Positions 31,843 to 39,491 of a stretch of 39,622 nucleotides of DNA are shown one piece after another. The notes under the pieces are model-generated. The model saw only the letters and a list, made by a program, of their open reading frames with translations, did no database searches and was not told the DNA's origin. The number at the start of each line of letters is the position of its first letter. Position 1 is the stretch's first letter. The stretch lies in contig CAJUCM010000011.1 in assembly GCA_910585235.1 (NCBI GenBank), positions 1 to 39,622 of the forward strand, given 5' to 3'. This stretch comes from an uncultured Christensenella sp. (GTDB lineage Bacteria; Bacillota; Clostridia; Christensenellales; Borkfalkiaceae). The position numbers and the translations under genes were made by a program.

Positions 31843-34077
31843 ATGAAGCAGGACGCGATAATCGGAGCAAGCAACAATTATAAAAGTAAAGTGCGTGTTG
31901 AAGACGGAGCCGTTTATATACAAGGCAATAATAATAACATCGGATATACAAAAGAAGAGGTTGAAGAAATAATTTCCAAAGCGATTATTCAAAAATTTAA
32001 CGCTTTTTCCAATAGCTATAAAGCGGATATAAGAGAAATATTAACAACTCGTGTTTACAACAGTGTAACCCAAGCAGTGATTTCGGCTATGGAGAATAAC
32101 TGCATTGATAGATTAGAACAATCGTTACGGGAATTAAAATGCTCCCTCAATTTTGATGAGATAGTTGAAAAAATAACAACTACAGTGTCTAAAAATTTAG
32201 CGCGAGAGATTGCAGTTTTAAGGGCGGATATTCGGGATGATTATCAAAAAAACAAAGAGCTCCTTGATACACTCAACATAAAGGCTGATCGGATTATTGA
32301 GATTACGCGAGACATTAAACAAGATACGGAAGAAATTAAAAAAACAACAGATTCGACTTTTGACAATACAGAAATAATTATAAAAAAATTAGACGAATTC
32401 ACAAATCAATCAAAAGAGAATCCGCAAAGCAGTGCGTCATCGGGAAACAGTAACGTCCGAAAGTCAGACGATGCCGACACGCAAGCGAAAAAGAAAGACG
32501 ACGAAATAAAACAGGAAGCCGATTCAAAAACAAATATAAAAGGCGACGCAAAGAAAGACACAGAAGAAAACATAGAGCAAGCTGCAAAATCTGATGCTGA
32601 ACAAAGCGCGGAGTCCGTTCCTGAACAGGATGCGAAACCGAAGCGACTTGCATCGAAAAAAGTGCGGATTTTATCTGATTGTAGTCTTGTGGCTTTTTCG
32701 GTTTTCTCTATTGCCGCAATTGTATTGGGAGTACTGAGCTTTGAGATTCGCAACGAAAGTTTAATTTTAAGCGGTTTAGTGATTTCGGGATGCGGAATTT
32801 TACTTGCAATTCCTTGTTGGATTTTTTCCAAATCTCAATATACACATAAAGGTGTTTTCGGTTATGCATTATGGCTTGATAACGGCTTTATGCTCTTTAT
32901 ATTTGGTTGTATTGGAGAGGTACTAAGTGTCGCATTTTTAACTGCTTATTTTCTTACGTTTATTTCATGGCTAATGTATTGCTTATTGGTCATTTATGTA
33001 TTTTTATGTATATTTATTTTCAGTGTAGTTGGATTTGGAGATAAACTTTATGGTTTAATTGGATTGCTTGTAATTCTTTTGCATGGTATTGTACTGAACA
33101 TCATGGGAAGTGTATCTTTTTACGATATTTCGTACGAGTATGACGTGAACAAAGACGGGACGGTTACGATTACAAAAATATCTTGCCGGATTAAAGGGGA
33201 TATCGTGATTCCTTCGGAACTTGACGGAAAAATCGTTACGGGAATCGGAATTGATGAATGTGTCGGAGGTCATTATAATAGCAAGATATATAGTATAATT
33301 ATTCCGGACAGCGTGACAAGTATCGGAGAAAGTGCGTTTTCATCCTGTTATGCTCTTACAACCATTACAATTGGTAGCAATGTAACGAGTATTGGTGGGA
33401 GAGCATTCGATTATTGCAGTAATCTTGCCAGTATTACTGTAACAGAAGGGAATACAAAATATCATTCTGCGGGGAACTGTTTGATCGAAACGGAAAGTAA
33501 AATTTTAATCCGCGGTTGCAAAACAAGCATGATCCCTGAGGACGGCTCGGTGACGATAATCGGTGCGAATGCGTTCCAGAACTGCAATGAACTTACAAGC
33601 ATTACAATACCGAACAGTGTAACGAGTATCGGAGAGTATGCGTTTTGGTCATGCGATTCTCTCGTAAGTATTATGATCCCAGATAGCGTAACAAGTATTG
33701 GAGTGGCTGCGTTCAGTCATTGCGAGGCTCTTAAAAGTATTACGATACCGGATAGTGTGAATAGTATCGGCGGACAGACGTTTAAAGATTGTGATTCTCT
33801 CACAAATATTATAATTCCGAACGGTGTGACGAGTATAGAATATTTAATGTTTGAAGATTGTGATTCCCTTACAAATATTACGATACCAAACAGTGTGAAA
33901 AGTATAGGTAGTAATGCATTTAAGGAGTGCAAATCTTTATTTGAAATTACATATGGCGGAACGAAAGCGCAATGGGATTCAATCAACAAAGATACAAGTT
34001 GGGATTACCATACGAGAGATTACGTCGTTTATTGCACTGACGGTCAGATAGAAAAACAAAAAGGAGAAAATCAATGA
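31843..34077 (+). CDS. Tag-bearing multi-span membrane protein with BspA-type LRR domain (pair 1)
   Basis: A 744-residue protein. The N-terminal tag (residues 9-31: ASNNYKSKV, then GAVYIQGNNN) copies the C-terminal tag of the preceding protein with the same spacing. Helical or coiled-coil sequence runs from about 35 to 190. A charged low-complexity linker (about 190-270, rich in Asp, Glu, Lys, Ser) follows, then about five hydrophobic spans between 278 and 424, and a BspA-type (LRR_5) domain from about 450 to 715 with repeats such as SITIPNSVTSIGEYAF. It closes with the GGTKAQW cap typical of the family. An odd number of spans would put the tag inside and the LRRs outside, as expected of a transmembrane receptor; the span count is by eye. 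Its stop overlaps the next start (ATGA). Confidence 0.8.
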   Translation: MKQDAIIGASNNYKSKVRVEDGAVYIQGNNNNIGYTKEEVEEIISKAIIQKFNAFSNSYKADIREILTTRVYNSVTQAVISAMENNCIDRLEQSLRELKCSLNFDEIVEKITTTVSKNLAREIAVLRADIRDDYQKNKELLDTLNIKADRIIEITRDIKQDTEEIKKTTDSTFDNTEIIIKKLDEFTNQSKENPQSSASSGNSNVRKSDDADTQAKKKDDEIKQEADSKTNIKGDAKKDTEENIEQAAKSDAEQSAESVPEQDAKPKRLASKKVRILSDCSLVAFSVFSIAAIVLGVLSFEIRNESLILSGLVISGCGILLAIPCWIFSKSQYTHKGVFGYALWLDNGFMLFIFGCIGEVLSVAFLTAYFLTFISWLMYCLLVIYVFLCIFIFSVVGFGDKLYGLIGLLVILLHGIVLNIMGSVSFYDISYEYDVNKDGTVTITKISCRIKGDIVIPSELDGKIVTGIGIDECVGGHYNSKIYSIIIPDSVTSIGESAFSSCYALTTITIGSNVTSIGGRAFDYCSNLASITVTEGNTKYHSAGNCLIETESKILIRGCKTSMIPEDGSVTIIGANAFQNCNELTSITIPNSVTSIGEYAFWSCDSLVSIMIPDSVTSIGVAAFSHCEALKSITIPDSVNSIGGQTFKDCDSLTNIIIPNGVTSIEYLMFEDCDSLTNITIPNSVKSIGSNAFKECKSLFEITYGGTKAQWDSINKDTSWDYHTRDYVVYCTDGQIEKQKGENQ

Positions 34078-35567
34078 ACTTTGCGGATAAATTCAGGGAA
34101 AAGTACAGGGTTGCGCTGTATGCGGCGCGCGCAAACAACAAAGAAGCAACGCTTGCGGGACTTGACGATTTATTTCGGCTTTTTGCCGAGCAGTATTCGC
34201 TCAATAACGGCGACAGTATCGTAACCAAGGCAAAACTGAGCTACTGGCAGGAAATTTTTGGCGGATATATCGAAATTATCCGCAAAGAGGGATTGGGCGA
34301 CAGGCGCGTTCAGAAATTTTTCGGTTTGATCAACGATCTCGATATTCCGTCGTTTGGCGATATTTTAAGCGGAAAGGGAGACGTTGCAGTGCCGCCCGTG
34401 CATTATGCGCAACCCGCAGGTAAAATCGATCTTGGCGGAATCGTTGCGTCGGAAATTCCCAAACACAATAAACCGACAGAACCGAACGAAGCGCCTAAAA
34501 CGGACAAGTCCGTCGATCCCGTCGTTCCCTCAACACCAGAGGAGACGGAAGTTCCCGCTGAACCCGTATCCGTTACACCTGTTAGCAGTGGGAATGCTGA
34601 GCCTACTTTTGCGCCCGACACGTTAGAGGGTTTTATCGGTCAACAGCACATCGTCAAAACGCTTCTGAAAGAAATCGCCATAGCAAAAGCGCAGGGCAAA
34701 AAATATCTCGATAACATTTTGCTGTTCGGCAACCCCGGTTTGGGTAAGTCAACTTTGATGCAACTGATTGCAAAGGCTTTGGGTGTAAGATTTGAATGGA
34801 TGGATTGTTCGCAGTATCGGAACAGTCAGCAATCGTTAAAAGCATTACAAAATTTTTTGATGAAAGTCGCGCGCGAAAACGAGCCAGTCGTCATTGCTTT
34901 CGACGAAATACATATGCTTACCGATGAGCTTCAATCGAGCCTTTTAACGTTGCTGAACAGTCGCGTGTATGTATCGCCGCCCGACGTAAACGGCGTAGTC
35001 AAACGTATTCCCATTGATAATTTTACGTTTATCGCGGCAACGACCGACGACGATAAAGTGCTTTCCACCATCAAGGACAGATGTCTGCGACTGAAATTCC
35101 ATATGGTGGACTACACGCCAGACGAACTAAAACGCATTTATCGGAACAAGATTGCATCAAAAGGGCTTACGGTTACCGAAGAGGCGATCGATGCTTGCAT
35201 TCCGCGTAGTCGCGGTTCGATCCGTTACGTCAATTCTTTTGTGGACGGATTGGATACCGCGCTTTACGACGACAACGGACAGCGCGTTTCTACAAATATC
35301 GATTTAGGTGTCGTTAAGAAATATTTTGAAGAAAGAGGGATCGACGCGATCGGTTTAGAGCAGAAAGATCTTGAAATTTTACGCGTCATTGCAGAAGATC
35401 CGAGCGGCGCAATCGGAGCGGAAACGCTTTCCGCACGCGTCGGTCTCGATCCGAAAAAATATCTTTCCGAATACGAACCTTATCTTATTAAAATCAGTTT
35501 TGTAAACGTTACCGGTAGAGGCAGATCGTTGACGGACAAAGCAATTAAGTATTTGAGGGGGGAGTAA
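34074..35567 (+). CDS. RuvB-like AAA ATPase with N-terminal MIT-like domain
   Basis: A 497-residue protein. An N-terminal helical domain (about 1-90) matches the protease's MIT-like domain in layout, and both end in a similar F-G-L turn (ESFGL versus KFFGL). A linker then contains GKIDLGGIVASE (116-127), the third copy of the motif, followed by a Pro/Glu/Thr-rich spacer to about 178. The RuvB-like AAA core has GNPGLGKS at 219-226, VIAFDEIH with Asp277/Glu278 and the sensor strand FIAATTDDDK. The C-terminus is the winged-helix domain of RuvB (EPYLIKISFVNVTGRGRSLT). Real RuvB lacks the N-terminal extension and is about 340 residues, so this is not the housekeeping enzyme. It may remodel a protein partner or act on DNA. 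Confidence 0.85.
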   Translation: MNFADKFREKYRVALYAARANNKEATLAGLDDLFRLFAEQYSLNNGDSIVTKAKLSYWQEIFGGYIEIIRKEGLGDRRVQKFFGLINDLDIPSFGDILSGKGDVAVPPVHYAQPAGKIDLGGIVASEIPKHNKPTEPNEAPKTDKSVDPVVPSTPEETEVPAEPVSVTPVSSGNAEPTFAPDTLEGFIGQQHIVKTLLKEIAIAKAQGKKYLDNILLFGNPGLGKSTLMQLIAKALGVRFEWMDCSQYRNSQQSLKALQNFLMKVARENEPVVIAFDEIHMLTDELQSSLLTLLNSRVYVSPPDVNGVVKRIPIDNFTFIAATTDDDKVLSTIKDRCLRLKFHMVDYTPDELKRIYRNKIASKGLTVTEEAIDACIPRSRGSIRYVNSFVDGLDTALYDDNGQRVSTNIDLGVVKKYFEERGIDAIGLEQKDLEILRVIAEDPSGAIGAETLSARVGLDPKKYLSEYEPYLIKISFVNVTGRGRSLTDKAIKYLRGE

Positions 35568-35571
35568 GCGT

Positions 35572-36222
35572 ATGACGACAGAAAAAATTTTGAATAAGTT
35601 ATATGTAAGAAAAGTTGAGGAGACCGACGAAACAAAAAAAGAGCAGATAGATCATATTTGTAGTCTTTTAGAAGCGTTGCCTGATTTTGATGTCGCAAAA
35701 AATATTCCCGAAATAGAAAGATATTTAAGCGATTCAGTCTCACGGTTAGACGGCGACATATTGAAAGTGATTATCGATAAACTTAAAGAAAAAATCAGTG
35801 AAGTTGAGCATACAACGATCGAAACAATGAACAAAACCAAAAGGCTGGTATTAAATTGTTTTCTTTCTATTATAGGGATATTGGCGGCGTGCGCACTTGT
35901 GTTTACTGTTCTAAATTTTGTTTACGGTGAAAATTATTGTGATGGCTTATTCGGAAAAATAGCAAGTGCTTTCGGCACCTTGGATTTCTCAATTGGCGCA
36001 GTGGGATTTATTTGGGAGCGTAAAGAAGATTTAAAGAAAAGCGAATTGCAATCTGCCGCACGGGCTGCACGAGAAACCGGGCAGACGGAAAAGTTTACTT
36101 TGATTATTAACAAGAATGTTAACCGTAATTATGCGAGCTGGTTTTCAAAAGTCATCGATAACAGTAGAGTAAGCCAAAAGTTTGATGACCAAGAGAATGA
36201 GGATTTTAAAAATGAAAAGTAA
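35572..36222 (+). CDS. Small membrane protein with C-terminal signalling tag (pair 2)
   Basis: A 216-residue protein I do not recognise. The N-terminal 90 residues are helical and charged. Hydrophobic segments lie at about 93-117 and, more weakly, 129-147. The C-terminal tail contains NRNYASWFSKVIDNSRVSQK (184-203), which is repeated near the N-terminus of the protein encoded next. Its 3' end overlaps that gene by 11 bases. The layout (helical domain, membrane hairpin, C-terminal tag shared with the next protein) is the same as in the 31089 gene, although the sequences and tags differ. Confidence 0.75.
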   Translation: MTTEKILNKLYVRKVEETDETKKEQIDHICSLLEALPDFDVAKNIPEIERYLSDSVSRLDGDILKVIIDKLKEKISEVEHTTIETMNKTKRLVLNCFLSIIGILAACALVFTVLNFVYGENYCDGLFGKIASAFGTLDFSIGAVGFIWERKEDLKKSELQSAARAARETGQTEKFTLIINKNVNRNYASWFSKVIDNSRVSQKFDDQENEDFKNEK

Positions 36223-39200
36223 AAGCGAAAGCAATAGAAATGTAGCGAGCTGGTTTTCAAAAGTCGTTGATATGAGCCAAATAGTAAATAAAACAGGCAT
36301 AGATGAAGAAAAGTTGGATTCCATGTTAACTATTTTGAAGAACGAGGTTATAACAGTGATTGGCGAGAATGCAACAGCCATGCGTGATGAAAGCAATGCT
36401 ATTAAAAAAGCGATAGATCAAAAGTTTTGTGGCGCGGTTTGTGATATCAAAGCAAATTTTGATTTTACATTAGAGAGGTTAAAAAACTGTATTGAAAATA
36501 AAATTATAGAATTGCGGGATGAGCATACAACGTTTGTCGAAGAAATTAAAAAAGACTACGCAAGTTTATCAAACACTGTTGTAAAAATCGAAGATTGTTT
36601 TTTAAGACTTGCGGATAGATATTCGTGGGAAAATAATAATATATCGAATGTAATCATAAAGAAAATTACGGATAATAGGAATATTGAATTTCAAACGGGC
36701 AAGGAATGTCTGCTTACTGCAAAATTTGATGAAGCAAGAATCAATTTTCAAAGGGTAATTGATGCCGGTACTGAAGATTTGCGTGCCGAAGCATACTTCT
36801 GCTTGGCTTTGGCTGAATGTAAAATACAACCGATATGGGATTATTCAAGGGATACGGTTTTACCTATTTGCTATCAGTATTATGAAAATTTTAAGGAAAA
36901 TGTAAATTATAAAAATGCAATCCAATATTTTAACGGGGGAAAGAATGTTGTTGAACCGTTTGTCAAAGAAATAGACGCTACATTGAAAAGTTATCGAGAT
37001 CTACAAAATAAAAACAAAAAATACGACTGTTTTATATGCCTTAAAGTATCCGAAACCAATGATACAGGTAATAATACCGAAGATTGCGTTTGGTTAAAAA
37101 ATAGCGGACTTTACGACCGGCTAAATAATAATGAAGAGATAACAACTTTCTGCTCCGAAATGGATTGCAAGGACATTTCAAAGGGCACGGCATATTATAA
37201 CGCTCAAATACAATATGCGTTATCTACGGCAAAAGTTATGATTTTGATATGTAGTAACGAAGATTATTTACATACCGCGTGGGTCAAAAATGAGTATTCA
37301 CGGTTTCGTTATTTACTGAGAGAACGAGGAGAATCAGAAGAGAATATAATCATTGTTTTCAAAGATAAAGCTATTAATCTTCCCCATAGGCTTCAATTTG
37401 AAGATTATGACAGAAATAGGGGAGTAGATGACTTAATTAAGTTATTGAAGAAAAGACTGAACGATGCTAAAAATTACATAATGCCTAATTATAAATATTG
37501 TTCGAATTGCGGCGAAAGATATTCGTTTGATACGCAAGGTGTTTCATGTTTGCGGTGCAAAGGCAGTATTGTAGATCCGGTTACATATCTAAACAGGTTA
37601 ATTGAAAAGGAGGGACACGACAAAAATAAATTAACAGAAGCGTTGGAAAAGAAGAAGGAACAGTTGAAGGAAAAAGATAAGAGTATTGAGCAGTTGAAAA
37701 TCAAATTATCTAAAATTGAAAAGGATAAAGGAAATTTACAAAATAAAAATACCGACGTTTCGCCGTCGAGTAATTTTATAATTGAAAAAAACATTTTGAA
37801 AAAATATGTAGGGAATGAAATAGAAGTAAATATTCCGAATGAGATAAAAGAAATAGGAGCTTACGCTTTTTCGGGATGTAATAGTTTGAAAAAGCTGATT
37901 ATGCCGAATAGCGTAAAACAAATTAAAAACGGTGCTTTTGCCGGTTGCATCAATTTAGAGGATTTAGTCGTTTCAAAAAATTTAACTGAAATCGGATTTC
38001 ACGTTTTTGAAGATTGCCTGATAAAAAAAGTTGTGATACCGTCAAACTTTATTCATTTTTTGACGAAAGATAAATTAAAAGAAGTGATAGTAACCGGAAA
38101 TAATATAGGGATTGATGCGTTCAAGGGTTGCAGTTTGCTTACAAGTATTACGATTTCCGACGGCGTAAAAAGTATTGGAGTCAATGCGTTCAAGGATTGC
38201 AGCTCGCTTACGAATATCACGATTCCCGACAGCGTGACGAGTATCGGAGTGGATGCATTCAGCGGTTGCAGTTCGCTTACGAATATCGCGATTCCTGACA
38301 GTGTAACATGGATCGGACGCAATGCATTCAACAGTTGCACGGGCATAATACAGACGATAAATGAAGTACAGTATGTAGATAAGTGGGTAATCGGATGCGG
38401 CAAAACCGTAACAAATGCAAGTATAGAAAGCGGAACAAAGGGCATTGCGAATAAAGCGTTCGAGGGTTGCAGCTCGCTTACGGATATCACGATTCCCGAC
38501 AGCGTGACGAGTATCGGAGAGTATGCGTTCAAGGATTGCAGCTCGCTTACGAATATTACGATTCCCGACGGTGTAACGAGAATTGGAGACAATGCATTCG
38601 CCTTATGCCGTTCGCTTACGGGTATTACGATTCCCAATGGCGTAACGAGTATCGGAAACACGGCATTCTATGGTTGCAATTCGCTTACGGATATTACAAT
38701 TCCAAACAGTGTGCTAAGTATCGGATTGAGGGCATTCGCCTTATGTCGTTCGCTTACGAGTATTACGATTCCAGACGGCGTAACGAAAATAGGATACGGG
38801 ACATTTCAAAATTGCAGTTCGCTTAAAAGTATAATACTCCCGAATAGTGTAGAAAGAATTGAAGGCTGTGCGTTTTCTGGTTGTTCTAATGTAACGGATG
38901 TTTATATAGGAAGCGGAGTTAAATTTATTGGCAGTGATGCATTTAACAACCATGAAATAACATCAATAAAGGTTCATCCGGATAACCAAAAGTTTGCAGG
39001 CATTAATAATTGTTTGATTTGTAAAGCTAATAAAAAGCTTATCTTAGGCTGCAAAAATAGTATAGTTCCTGAGGACGGTAGCGTGACCTCAATTAGCGCC
39101 AAGGCTTTTAGTTACTGCAAGGGTTTGCGTGAAATAAAAATACCGGATACCATACGCAGTATTGCAGGGGAATCTTTTTGTGATACCGGTTTAGAAGAGG

Positions 39201-39460
39201 TTATAATTCCTTACGGAGTACAAACCATCGGTAAAAAAGCATTTTATGATTGCGCATCCTTGACAAGCGTTACCATGCCCAACAGTGTAACAGCAATGGG
39301 TGATTACGTTTTTGCATACTGTAGAAATCTGAAAAAGATTAAATTTGAAGGCACTTTGGAACAGTGGAAAAAAATTGAAAGAGGACATTATTGGAATACA
39401 GATATATTTTCGCGCTCTACGCTGGTCTTAGAATGTAAAGACGGGACTCAAATGGTATGA
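36212..39460 (+). CDS. TIR-domain protein with N-terminal tag, zinc ribbon and BspA-type LRRs (pair 2)
   Basis: A 1082-residue soluble protein. I place the start at 36212, eight bases after a GAGGA; upstream in-frame ATGs at 36185 and 36197 lack this. Order: tag at 8-27 (NRNVASWFSKVVDMSQIVNK); helical region to about 150; a TPR-like pair of helices (about 158-202); a TIR domain (about 270-420) with YDCFICLK at its first strand and WVKNE at 357-361, where Glu361 is in the position of the catalytic glutamate of NAD-cleaving TIR domains; a four-Cys ribbon (Cys430, 433, 446, 449); a coiled coil (about 465-515); and roughly 20 BspA-type LRRs with a GTLEQW cap. TIR plus LRR suggests a sensor-effector that depletes NAD or makes a nucleotide signal. 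Confidence 0.85.
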   Translation: MKSKSESNRNVASWFSKVVDMSQIVNKTGIDEEKLDSMLTILKNEVITVIGENATAMRDESNAIKKAIDQKFCGAVCDIKANFDFTLERLKNCIENKIIELRDEHTTFVEEIKKDYASLSNTVVKIEDCFLRLADRYSWENNNISNVIIKKITDNRNIEFQTGKECLLTAKFDEARINFQRVIDAGTEDLRAEAYFCLALAECKIQPIWDYSRDTVLPICYQYYENFKENVNYKNAIQYFNGGKNVVEPFVKEIDATLKSYRDLQNKNKKYDCFICLKVSETNDTGNNTEDCVWLKNSGLYDRLNNNEEITTFCSEMDCKDISKGTAYYNAQIQYALSTAKVMILICSNEDYLHTAWVKNEYSRFRYLLRERGESEENIIIVFKDKAINLPHRLQFEDYDRNRGVDDLIKLLKKRLNDAKNYIMPNYKYCSNCGERYSFDTQGVSCLRCKGSIVDPVTYLNRLIEKEGHDKNKLTEALEKKKEQLKEKDKSIEQLKIKLSKIEKDKGNLQNKNTDVSPSSNFIIEKNILKKYVGNEIEVNIPNEIKEIGAYAFSGCNSLKKLIMPNSVKQIKNGAFAGCINLEDLVVSKNLTEIGFHVFEDCLIKKVVIPSNFIHFLTKDKLKEVIVTGNNIGIDAFKGCSLLTSITISDGVKSIGVNAFKDCSSLTNITIPDSVTSIGVDAFSGCSSLTNIAIPDSVTWIGRNAFNSCTGIIQTINEVQYVDKWVIGCGKTVTNASIESGTKGIANKAFEGCSSLTDITIPDSVTSIGEYAFKDCSSLTNITIPDGVTRIGDNAFALCRSLTGITIPNGVTSIGNTAFYGCNSLTDITIPNSVLSIGLRAFALCRSLTSITIPDGVTKIGYGTFQNCSSLKSIILPNSVERIEGCAFSGCSNVTDVYIGSGVKFIGSDAFNNHEITSIKVHPDNQKFAGINNCLICKANKKLILGCKNSIVPEDGSVTSISAKAFSYCKGLREIKIPDTIRSIAGESFCDTGLEEVIIPYGVQTIGKKAFYDCASLTSVTMPNSVTAMGDYVFAYCRNLKKIKFEGTLEQWKKIERGHYWNTDIFSRSTLVLECKDGTQMV
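38126..38830 (+). repeat. 69-bp tandem DNA repeats encoding 23-residue LRRs
   Basis: Repeat starts at 38126, 38195 and 38264 are exactly 69 bases apart. The core encodes G-C-S-S-L-T-[ND]-I-T-I-P-[DN]-[SG]-V-T-S-I-G. A non-repeat insert covers about 38340-38460, after which repeats resume. Copies are nearly identical in sequence, unlike the divergent LRRs at both ends of the gene, which points to recent expansion. The partner gene at 33300-33950 holds related repeats. Confidence 0.85.
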
Positions 39461-39491
39461 TAACGAACGCTAATTATGGGGAGATCGATTT

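Noticed and set aside
34074..35567. Housekeeping Holliday-junction helicase RuvB
   Set aside because: The 180-residue N-terminal extension, the shared linker motif and the absence of ruvA argue for a specialised paralogue.
38053..38661. Minus-strand repetitive frame opposite the TIR-LRR repeats, and the possibility that the 69-bp repeats are a CRISPR array
   Set aside because: The repeats are contiguous, in frame, and encode classic BspA-type LRRs; there are no unique spacers. The minus-strand frame is their shadow.
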